DNA of 64,000 nt from Nocardia lijiangensis NBRC 108240. Its GTDB lineage: Bacteria; Actinomycetota; Actinomycetes; Mycobacteriales; Mycobacteriaceae. The DNA lies in contig NZ_BDBP01000029.1 of the NCBI RefSeq assembly GCF_001613045.1, forward strand, positions 34,525 through 98,524, read 5' to 3'. This document shows, one piece after another, positions 9,313 to 16,288 of the stretch. Made by a program: the position numbers and the translations under genes. The notes under the pieces are model-generated. The model saw only the letters and a program-made list of their open reading frames with translations. It was not told the origin of the DNA and ran no database searches. Position 1 is the stretch's first letter, and every line of letters begins with the position of its first letter.

Positions 9313-10218
9313 ATGGGATCACCGATGAAGATCGCCGAGCGTGTACAGCAGCTGGTCGGCTCCCGGACGCCGTTTGTGCACGCGACCGTCGTGCGCGCAC
9401 AGCAGCCGACCTCGGCGCACGCCGGGGACGAAGCGATCCTCTTGCAGGACGGGACGATCGAAGGATTCGTCGGCGGCCAATGCGCCCAGAACTCGGTCCG
9501 CAAGGCCGCGCTGGGTGCCCTGCAATCGAACGAGAGCGTGCTGCTGCGTGTGCTGCCCGACGGCGATCTGCACTTTCCCGAGGCGCCCGGCGCGGCGGTG
9601 GTGGTGAATCCCTGTCTGTCCGGCGGAGCGCTGGAGATCTTCCTCGAGCCGCAGATCCCGGCGCCGCTGGTGCACATCTACGGCGCGACGCCTATCGCCG
9701 ACGCCTTGGCCGTGATGTGCGAACTGGTGGGATTCGGGGTGCAGCGGGGTGTTGCCGAAGCCGATTCGCTGGATTCGCCGACCGATACGACGGCGGTGGT
9801 GATCGCCAGTCACGGTGGCCCGGAAGCCGAGATGATCCGCGTCGCGCTCGACGCGGATGTCGGGTATGTCGGGTTGGTGGCCAGCAGGATTCGGGGCGAA
9901 TCGATTCTCGACGAACTCGGATTGACCGATGCCGAGCGGGCTCGCGTACACACCCCCGTGGGTTTGCCGATCGGCGCCAAGACGTCCGCGGAGATAGCCG
10001 TCTCGATTGTCGCGGAAGTGATCCTGGCGATCCGCAAGGGCGGCTTGGCCGTCCCGGCCCGCCCGGCGAGTGTCGTATTCGAGGCTCTCGATCCCGTGTG
10101 CGGCATGACGGTGACGGTCGGGCCGGACACACCACATCTCACCATCGATGAGGTCGACTACTGGTTCTGCGGCACCGGCTGCCGCAATTCCTTCGCGGCG
10201 ATGAAGACAGGCTCATGA
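9313..10218 (+). CDS. XdhC-family maturation factor with C-terminal YHS-like metal-binding domain
   Basis: A 301-residue second XdhC paralogue. The N-terminal domain keeps the family Cys in FVGGQCAQNS and also has NPCLSGGALEIF. The middle is the XdhC_C Rossmann domain (VIASHGGPEAEM, VGYVGLVASRIRGESI, PVGLPIGAKTSAEIAVSIVAE). The last 45 residues (about 256-300), DPVCGMTV...YWFCGTGCRNSF, resemble a YHS or TRASH-type metal-binding domain with Cys residues at both ends. This tail is absent from the first XdhC protein of the operon and may handle copper for the Mo-Cu site or sense metal; that is inference. An ATG at 9325 is an alternative start. It overlaps the next gene by four bases. Confidence 0.87.
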   Translation: MGSPMKIAERVQQLVGSRTPFVHATVVRAQQPTSAHAGDEAILLQDGTIEGFVGGQCAQNSVRKAALGALQSNESVLLRVLPDGDLHFPEAPGAAVVVNPCLSGGALEIFLEPQIPAPLVHIYGATPIADALAVMCELVGFGVQRGVAEADSLDSPTDTTAVVIASHGGPEAEMIRVALDADVGYVGLVASRIRGESILDELGLTDAERARVHTPVGLPIGAKTSAEIAVSIVAEVILAIRKGGLAVPARPASVVFEALDPVCGMTVTVGPDTPHLTIDEVDYWFCGTGCRNSFAAMKTGS

Positions 10219-10799
10219 CAATCACCGGAGTCGTACTCGCCGCGGGCAGCTCACGGCGCCTCGGCACGGCGAAACAGCTACTGCCGTACCGGAATACGAC
10301 GGTTCTCGGCGCCACCCTCGACGTGGTGCGATCCTGCGCTTTCGATCAGATCATCGTCACGCTCGGCGGCGCGGCGGAGGCGGTGCGCCAGCAGGTCGAT
10401 CTCACCGGGGTAGAGGTGGTCATGGCCGACGACTTCGGTTCGGGCTGTTCGTCGTCGTTGCGTTCGGCCCTGAGCTCGGTGCATCCCCGAGCCGCCGGAA
10501 TCGTCCTGATGCTCGGTGATCAACCGGGACTGTCGGCGGCGACCGTCGACCGGCTGATCGCCGAGGGCACGACCGCCGCGATCACAGTCTGCCGCTATCG
10601 CGACGGTGTCGGGCATCCGTTCTGGCTGAGCCGCAGCATCTTCGGCGAATTGGCCCGATTGCACGGCGACAAGGCCGTATGGAAGGTCATCGAGTCGGGC
10701 CGCTTCGCGGTGTCGCGACTCGACGTCGACGCACCGGTGCCCTTGGACGTGGACACCTGGGACGACTACGAGCGCCTGCGCGCCTCGACCTCGCCATGA
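10215..10799 (+). CDS. mocA: Molybdenum cofactor nucleotidyltransferase, MocA/MobA-like
   Basis: A 194-residue NTP transferase. It has the nucleotide-binding motif LAAGSSRRLGTAKQLLPYR at the N-terminus, the metal-binding LMLGDQPGLS near residue 97, and GHPFWLSRSIFGEL in the acceptor region, the usual layout of MocA-type molybdopterin cytidylyltransferases (about 190-200 residues). CO dehydrogenase uses the cytosine dinucleotide form of the cofactor, so a CTP:molybdopterin transferase next to coxMSL is expected. CTP versus GTP preference cannot be fixed by eye. It is coupled to both neighbours by ATGA overlaps. Confidence 0.88.
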   Translation: MTITGVVLAAGSSRRLGTAKQLLPYRNTTVLGATLDVVRSCAFDQIIVTLGGAAEAVRQQVDLTGVEVVMADDFGSGCSSSLRSALSSVHPRAAGIVLMLGDQPGLSAATVDRLIAEGTTAAITVCRYRDGVGHPFWLSRSIFGELARLHGDKAVWKVIESGRFAVSRLDVDAPVPLDVDTWDDYERLRASTSP

Positions 10800-11683
10800 T
10801 GTCGCCGTTCGACGATATCGAGGACGTGGTCCGGCGATTCGACGCCGACGACTACCTGCTCGATACCGGAACCGCCGCCGCCTTCTATCTGGCCACCACG
10901 CTGGGCCGGCCGCTGCTGCTGGAAGGCGAACCGGGAGTGGGCAAGACGACGGCGGCGAAGACCCTGGCCACCGCGCTCGGCGCACCGCTGATCCGCCTGC
11001 AGTGTTACGAGGGCCTCACCGTGAGCGAAGCGCTGTACGACTGGAATTACCAGCGTCAGCTGCTCAGCATCCGGCTCGCCGAGGCGCGTGGCGCCGACCT
11101 CACCGAAGCCGACCTGTTCACCGAGGCATACCTGCTCGACCGCCCGATCCTGCGCTGCGTGCGCTATCGCGGTCCGACGCCACCGGTGCTGTTGGTCGAC
11201 GAAATCGACCGTGCCGACGATGAATTCGAGGCGCTGTTGCTCGAATTCCTCGGTGAGGCGGCGGTGACAGTTCCCGAACTCGGGACTTTCGTCGCCGAAC
11301 ACCCGCCGCTGGCGGTGCTGACCTCCAACCGCAGTCGCGACTTGCACGACGCGCTGCGGCGGCGCTGCCTCTACCACTGGATCGACTACCCGGAACCGGC
11401 CCGTGCGGCGGCGATCGTGCGACGCACCGTGCCCGGCGCAACCGACGCGCTGATCGAGCACGCCACCCGATTCGTCGCCCGCGCCCGCGATCTCGATCTC
11501 GACAAGCCGCCCGGCGTCGCCGAGACCATCGACTGGATCGCCGCGTTGGCGACGCTCGACGTCGCCGATCTCACCCCGCCCGAAGCGGTCGCCGCGCTGA
11601 GCGCACTGGCGAAGACACCCGACGACCGTGCCACCTTGCACGAGGCGTTCGTCGAATACACCCGAGGCCTTGCTACCGGATGA
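10796..11683 (+). CDS. coxD: MoxR-family AAA+ ATPase, CoxD-like
   Basis: A 295-residue AAA+ ATPase with Walker A GEPGVGKTT near residue 42, Walker B VLLVDEIDRAD near 131, sensor-1 LTSNRSRDL near 178 and the arginine region RRRCLYHWIDYPEP. In the well-studied Oligotropha (Afipia) system CoxD works with CoxE to build the Cu-S-Mo cluster of the CO dehydrogenase. The start ATG at 10796 overlaps the mocA stop; the adjacent ATG at 10799 is equally possible. It is followed 13 bases later by coxG and then coxE, keeping the accessory set together. Confidence 0.92.
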   Translation: MMSPFDDIEDVVRRFDADDYLLDTGTAAAFYLATTLGRPLLLEGEPGVGKTTAAKTLATALGAPLIRLQCYEGLTVSEALYDWNYQRQLLSIRLAEARGADLTEADLFTEAYLLDRPILRCVRYRGPTPPVLLVDEIDRADDEFEALLLEFLGEAAVTVPELGTFVAEHPPLAVLTSNRSRDLHDALRRRCLYHWIDYPEPARAAAIVRRTVPGATDALIEHATRFVARARDLDLDKPPGVAETIDWIAALATLDVADLTPPEAVAALSALAKTPDDRATLHEAFVEYTRGLATG

Positions 11684-11696
11684 GAGGGATACTCCG

Positions 11697-12347
11697 ATGA
11701 AGATCGCCAATGAGTTCACGGTCAACGCACCCGTCGAGCAGGCGTGGGAGGTGCTGAGCGACCTCGAACAGGTGGTCCCGCTCATGCCCGGCGCACAGAT
11801 GGTCGGCTGGGAGGGCGATGACTTTCTCGGCAAGCTGAAGCTCAAGGTCGGCCCGGTGACCAGCGAATTCACCGGAAAGGCGCACTTCGTCGAGCGCGAC
11901 GAACACGACCATCGCGCTGTCATCGACGGCCGCGGCCGGGATACGCGCGGATCCGGCAATGCGGCGGCGACCATCACCACACAGCTGCGCGAGGACGGCG
12001 ACAAGACCCGGGTCACCGTGGACACCGACCTCAAGATCGTCGGTAAGCTCGCCCAGTTCGGCAGCGGGATGCTGCAGCAGGTGTCCGAGAAGATGATCGG
12101 TCAATTCGTCGCATCCCTGGAAGCGAAACTCGCGGAGGGTGATTCGACCGCCGCGGCAGTGGTATCCGGGCCGGACAGCCGAGAGGTGCGGCCGGAATCG
12201 GTCGAACAACCGGAGTCCGCGCCGCTCGACCTCATCGATCTCGTCGGGCCCGCGATGATCAAGAAGTATGCGCCCGCGATCGCGTTCGTGCTCGCGTTCG
12301 TGCTCGGAATCATCCTGGTACGCAGGCAGATGCGCGGGAAGCGATGA
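11697..12347 (+). CDS. coxG: CoxG, SRPBCC-fold membrane-anchored CO dehydrogenase partner
   Basis: A 216-residue CoxG-family protein. Residues about 1-150 are the SRPBCC/START-like fold (NEFTVNAPVEQAWEVLSDLEQVVPLMPGAQ, then FTGKAHF and the C-terminal helix GKLAQFGSGMLQQVSEKMIGQF). A Ser/Glu/Pro linker follows, and a single C-terminal hydrophobic helix (IAFVLAFVLGIILV) with basic residues after it anchors the protein to the membrane. CoxG recruits CO dehydrogenase to the membrane and has been proposed to carry menaquinone between the enzyme and the respiratory chain. The start is preceded by GAGGG. The ATGA overlap with coxE keeps the pair coupled. Confidence 0.92.
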   Translation: MKIANEFTVNAPVEQAWEVLSDLEQVVPLMPGAQMVGWEGDDFLGKLKLKVGPVTSEFTGKAHFVERDEHDHRAVIDGRGRDTRGSGNAAATITTQLREDGDKTRVTVDTDLKIVGKLAQFGSGMLQQVSEKMIGQFVASLEAKLAEGDSTAAAVVSGPDSREVRPESVEQPESAPLDLIDLVGPAMIKKYAPAIAFVLAFVLGIILVRRQMRGKR

Positions 12348-13585
12348 CGCGAGCTGTACTGCTGCGCGGCGTCGATCTGGCCGCATTCGCCGTCGCGGTG
12401 GTCGCGCGGCTGCGGCGTGGTGGCGTCGCGGTGGCGCCGAGCGGGCCCGCGCTGTTCGTGGAAGCTTTGCGTCGCATGGCGCCGCGGTCGCGCACCGAGC
12501 TCTACTGGGCCATGCGGCTCACGCTCGTCGATCGCATGCAGGATCTCGCCGCCTTCGACGCGGTCTTCGCGACGGTGTTCGCCGACGCTGCGCTGGGTGT
12601 GGACCCGCCGAGCCGAACACACGGACTGCCTGCCGAACGCGCGTCGGCGCCGGGCACGGGCGGTCGAGGGCAGCCTCGGCAAGGGGGTGAAGTCCCTTGG
12701 GCGACACTGCAATCGGCAACCGGAACCGACCGGCCCACCGATAAGGGCGCGGCGCTGCCGGACGTGCTGCCGAGCCGGTTCGTGGCACGGGAACAGGAAC
12801 CGTTCGCCCGCTTCGATCCGGACGACCTGCGGACAGTCGTCGCCTGGCTGGAGCAGGCGTCGGCGCTCTGGCCGCAGCGCAGCAGCAGGCGCTACGAAAA
12901 CCATGCGCACGGCAAGCGGATCGACTTCCGGGCGACGATGCGCATCTCCCGCCGCACCGGCTGGGAGCCCGCGGTGCTGGTCCGCACTCGTCCCCGGCGC
13001 AGACCGCGCCGCATCGTCATGATCTGCGACGTCAGCCGCTCGATGCAGCCGTACTCGACGATCTACCTGCATCTGATGCGGGCGGCGATGCAGCGCCGCT
13101 CGCCCGGCAGACCGGAGGTATTCGCCTTCTCCACCTCGCTGACCAGGCTGACCTCGGTGCTGGCGCACCGTTCCCCCGATGTCGCGGTGGCCAGGGCCAA
13201 CGACAAGGTGGTCGACCGCTACGGCGGCACGCACATCGGCCGATGCCTCGGCGCGCTGCTCGCGACTCCGTCCGGTAGCGCGCTGCGCGGTGCCGTCGTC
13301 GTCATCGCATCGGACGGCTGGGACAGCGACACCCCCGACGTCCTCGCTCGTGCGATGGCCAGGATCCGGCGCCGGGCCTGGCGCGTCATCTGGCTCAATC
13401 CCCGTGCGGGGGAATCGGGATTTCAGCCTGTCACCGGCGCTATGGCGGCAGCCCTGCCGTTCTGCGACATCATGATGCCCGCGCACACGCTGGCGGGTAT
13501 GCACGCGTTCGCGCAGGTTCTGGCGTCCGGGCTACACTCGGCGCAAGAAGGCGTCCGTATCTCTACCAGCAGCGTTACGCACTGA
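12344..13585 (+). CDS. coxE: VWA-domain protein CoxE
   Basis: A 413-residue protein with a C-terminal von Willebrand factor A domain. The MIDAS motif DVSRSM (DxSxS type) is near residue 229, followed by the conserved Thr in GGTHIG near 296 and the Asp in ASDGWDSD near 321. CoxE partners the AAA+ protein CoxD in maturation of the Mo-Cu site, like other MoxR/VWA pairs. The N-terminal half is Arg-rich with no clear motif. It is the last recognisable cox gene; the EACC1 gene begins 13 bases after its stop. Confidence 0.92.
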   Translation: MTRAVLLRGVDLAAFAVAVVARLRRGGVAVAPSGPALFVEALRRMAPRSRTELYWAMRLTLVDRMQDLAAFDAVFATVFADAALGVDPPSRTHGLPAERASAPGTGGRGQPRQGGEVPWATLQSATGTDRPTDKGAALPDVLPSRFVAREQEPFARFDPDDLRTVVAWLEQASALWPQRSSRRYENHAHGKRIDFRATMRISRRTGWEPAVLVRTRPRRRPRRIVMICDVSRSMQPYSTIYLHLMRAAMQRRSPGRPEVFAFSTSLTRLTSVLAHRSPDVAVARANDKVVDRYGGTHIGRCLGALLATPSGSALRGAVVVIASDGWDSDTPDVLARAMARIRRRAWRVIWLNPRAGESGFQPVTGAMAAALPFCDIMMPAHTLAGMHAFAQVLASGLHSAQEGVRISTSSVTH

Positions 13586-13598
13586 TCGTGGAGGTCCT

Positions 13599-13979
13599 AT
13601 GCCCGGCCCTGTTGATGTCAGCGTCACGGTGTTCAGCGATGATCTCGACGTCGAGCAACTCGATGACACCACTCGACGGCTCCGATCGGAGTTGCTGGAT
13701 CTCGACGTCGGCCATGTCACGCCCGCCCACGGTGGGGACGCGCCGGAAGGCACGCGTGGTCTCGATGCGGCGCTGGTAGGACAGCTCCTCGTCGGTGTCG
13801 GTCCCGGCCTGGCAGCGCTACGTCAACTGCTGGACACGCTGCGCGGCTGGCGGTCCAACCAGCGGCATGTCGAGATCAGCGTGCAGATCGGCGACGACCG
13901 GCTCGACCTCAAAGACGCGTCGCCGGAGGTCGAGAAGCAGCTCGTCACCGCGTTCGTGCAGCGTCACGCCGACGCTTGA
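13599..13979 (+). CDS. EACC1-family (effector-associated constant component 1) protein
   Basis: A 126-residue protein with the family layout: an N-terminal strand and Asp-rich turn (VDVSVTVFSDDLDVEQLDD), a helix with two Arg (TRRLRSELL), then VGHVTP and a Pro/Gly turn, a long hydrophobic helix (VGQLLVGVGPGLAALRQLLDTLRGW), and a C-terminal strand-turn-helix (VEISVQIGDDRLDLKDAS, then EVEKQLVTAFVQRH). In published genome surveys of bacterial conflict systems EACC1 is a constant partner of variable effectors such as caspases and trypsins. Here the effector gene is on the opposite strand and the two 3' ends overlap by 16 bases. GGAGG four bases before the ATG supports the start. The gene sits 13 bases after coxE and may share the cox transcript. 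Confidence 0.8.
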   Translation: MPGPVDVSVTVFSDDLDVEQLDDTTRRLRSELLDLDVGHVTPAHGGDAPEGTRGLDAALVGQLLVGVGPGLAALRQLLDTLRGWRSNQRHVEISVQIGDDRLDLKDASPEVEKQLVTAFVQRHADA

Positions 13980-15994
13980 GCGCCGGAGAATGCCTGCTCT
14001 CGCTCGGTGCGCAATCCTGACGCTGCGAGGAATGCGATGGTCACGAGCAGCACGGCTGAAATCGCCGCGAAGCCGACGATCATAATGACTCGCTCCGGGC
14101 TCATGTCGGCGTTGTATGCGTGACGAGCCGAGTAGTAAGCGGCGATTCCGACTACGCCGCACCAGCCGAGAAGCAGGGCGGACCTGAACCGGCGCGGCAC
14201 AGCGACCGTGGCGCAAACAGGGACCGCGAGCAGCGGCGCAGCAGAAATGAGTTTCGAACCGGTCGAAGCCCATGGCGAGCCCCCGACGTCAATCTCGAAA
14301 AGTAGCAATACGAAGATGGTCAGCACGCTGAGACATGTGACGGTCCACCAGCGTTTCTCCGTAGGCAGTTCGAACTGCAGCTGTATGCCATCGGTTTGCG
14401 AAACTGCGAGCGCCGTGAGTCCGGCCGCCAGCACCAAGGTCAACAGAGCGGCGAACCACAGCCACGTTGCTACTTCCCAATCGTCCATGGGCTCCCACAG
14501 ATTCACTATCGACCACGGCCACGCGGCACTCTGTCCGAGCGCTATGCCTGACCCGACAACCCGGCCCGTATGGGCACCGAGCATGCCGACCCCCGCCGCG
14601 GCTACCAGAGCGGCCAGCACCAGCGCAGGCAACACCGCCAGGGGTCCGTGGTCGATCACCTTGAGCTCAGAATGCGTGGAATACAGAAAGAAGGGGTTGC
14701 AAGAAATCAGAACAGCCGCGGCAACCATCAAGAGGCCCGCGACGCGCCGCAAAATGACGGGATCGGCGCGGCGCGGCTTCACGGCCGGGGTCGGCTTCGA
14801 GAACGGCGCAGGTGGCCGTGGAGTTCGCGGAGTTCCAGCCGACGACGGGCGCTGGACCGCCGGGACGGGAGGGCGGCGGGCCGGATCGACCGCGGGGGTC
14901 GGGCGATCGGCGTCATCGACCGCTCGAAGGGGCGGTGATGGGGGTCTGCCGGACGCGGCCACCGGTTGTGAGGGTGGTCGCGGTTGATCGCCGATCGGCG
15001 AGGCGAGCGGTAGGACGGGTTGCGGTATGTCGCTCTGGAGCGCGGCCGCGGCTGCGGCCGATACGCTGCGGCTGTCATCGTCGGCAAGTCTCCGCAGTCC
15101 CTGCTGAGCGGCCTCCGCCAGACCGAGGTGACGACCGTGCAGCAGCTTCTCGAGCTCTCGAACGGCGACAGCGCGGACACTCGGCAGTGGACTGTCGATC
15201 AACTGGCACAGTTCGACCGGCAAGGGCGCCGGTTCGCTCAACCGCTGGCTGCGCCGGGCGATGTACAGCTCGCCTTGGACGCCGAACACCCATTTTCCCG
15301 GGGTCTGATTCGGAGAGGAAGCCCGCACTTCGGCGTACACGTAGTCGTACAGCTCGTCGAGCGTGATCAAGCCGTCCTGGTTTCGATCGGCCTCGCCGGT
15401 CGCGAGGCCATCGACCAACGCTCCGGTGAACACCGACGGACCACTGTCGGCGGTATCGGCGAGCTCACCGCTTTCGAACGAGTACTCCATCGCGCTCGAA
15501 GCGGTGATCACCGCGCGGCCACGCCCACCCAGCTGATCCCCGAGGTTCATTCCGGCACCGGCTCGATGCGTCATACCCCTTTCGAAGGCGCCCGCGTAGC
15601 AGCAGTCCAGCAACAGCACTATTCGCCGCGATCGGCTCCGGTTCATCCGGCGGTTGACGAAGTCCGCTGCCACACCCGTCGCACCGAGCCGCCGCAGCTT
15701 CGTATTGGCGGCGGCGAAGTACAACTCGCCTCCCTCGTCCTTGACACCGTGACAGGAGAAATGAAGCAGCAGCAGGTCTTCCGTACCACGGTCGGCGAAG
15801 AACTCCTCGACCTTCTCACTGACCACGTAGGCAGGCTCGTTCACCGACATATCCACTTCGAAGCCCCCGATGAGCGGATTCCGCAAGACATCGGCAAGGG
15901 CTTCCGCATCGCGGGTCGGCGCCCGCAGCATTCGCAGACCGGGATCTTGGTAGTCGTCACACGCAACTATCAGTGCACTACGCCTATCGACCAC
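13964..15994 (-). CDS. Caspase-family peptidase with EF-hand-like loop, helical repeat region and multi-pass membrane domain
   Basis: A 676-residue protein. Residues 1-245 form a clan CD caspase-like domain with the catalytic dyad His82 (LLHFSCHG) and Cys132 (VLLLDCCYAGAF). A canonical EF-hand loop, DRNQDGLITLDE at 203-214, sits near its end and has acidic or polar ligands at positions 1, 3, 5, 9 and 12. Residues about 258-310 look like HEAT-type helices, then a 100-residue Pro-rich linker leads to seven or eight hydrophobic segments (about 425-665). I infer a membrane-tethered protease that may be calcium-responsive and paired with the facing EACC1 gene. Its targets and trigger are unknown. 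It could serve defence or regulated cell death; the sequence cannot decide. Confidence 0.85.
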   Translation of the reverse strand: MVDRRSALIVACDDYQDPGLRMLRAPTRDAEALADVLRNPLIGGFEVDMSVNEPAYVVSEKVEEFFADRGTEDLLLLHFSCHGVKDEGGELYFAAANTKLRRLGATGVAADFVNRRMNRSRSRRIVLLLDCCYAGAFERGMTHRAGAGMNLGDQLGGRGRAVITASSAMEYSFESGELADTADSGPSVFTGALVDGLATGEADRNQDGLITLDELYDYVYAEVRASSPNQTPGKWVFGVQGELYIARRSQRLSEPAPLPVELCQLIDSPLPSVRAVAVRELEKLLHGRHLGLAEAAQQGLRRLADDDSRSVSAAAAAALQSDIPQPVLPLASPIGDQPRPPSQPVAASGRPPSPPLRAVDDADRPTPAVDPARRPPVPAVQRPSSAGTPRTPRPPAPFSKPTPAVKPRRADPVILRRVAGLLMVAAAVLISCNPFFLYSTHSELKVIDHGPLAVLPALVLAALVAAAGVGMLGAHTGRVVGSGIALGQSAAWPWSIVNLWEPMDDWEVATWLWFAALLTLVLAAGLTALAVSQTDGIQLQFELPTEKRWWTVTCLSVLTIFVLLLFEIDVGGSPWASTGSKLISAAPLLAVPVCATVAVPRRFRSALLLGWCGVVGIAAYYSARHAYNADMSPERVIMIVGFAAISAVLLVTIAFLAASGLRTEREQAFSGAQASA

Positions 15995-16288
15995 AATTCA
16001 CCTTCAGACAAATATCTCGATGCCGACAAATTCGGTCGTCCACTCTCCTGATCGATTCTCGCCACCTCGGCGCAAACATCCCGAGTAGTCCGCTACCTGT
16101 TCCGCGCGGACATTGCCAGGATCAGTGAGCTGACCGCACCATCCCGGTCACTGCAGATCAGGCCACCACTGCCGCGACTGTGGCAGCCGCAGGACGGTCC
16201 GCTGTCTGGCCCCCGAGGTGAGGTTTGGCTACTGATGGACTGCGCCAACGAGCGCTTCGGAGTTATCGTTGAGTTTCCGCAGGAGGCC
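15995..16288. other. Divergent intergenic region between the caspase gene and the NRPS gene
   Basis: 294 bases with no convincing gene. It must carry promoters in both directions. I looked for an iron-box (IdeR/DmdR type) or Zur-type palindrome ahead of the NRPS and saw no good match. AGGAGG at 16281-16286 is the NRPS ribosome-binding site. Confidence 0.6.

Noticed and set aside
7668..9677. Long open frame of 669 codons on the minus strand opposite coxL
   Set aside because: Antisense shadow of a GC-rich gene; Arg/His/Asp-rich composition, no motifs, while the sense strand encodes a complete CoxL.
15995..16288. Iron-box or Zur-type palindrome ahead of the NRPS
   Set aside because: The best candidate (around 16217-16236, GAGGTGAGGTTTGGCTAC) lacks the second half of the consensus, so iron control is not supported by sequence.
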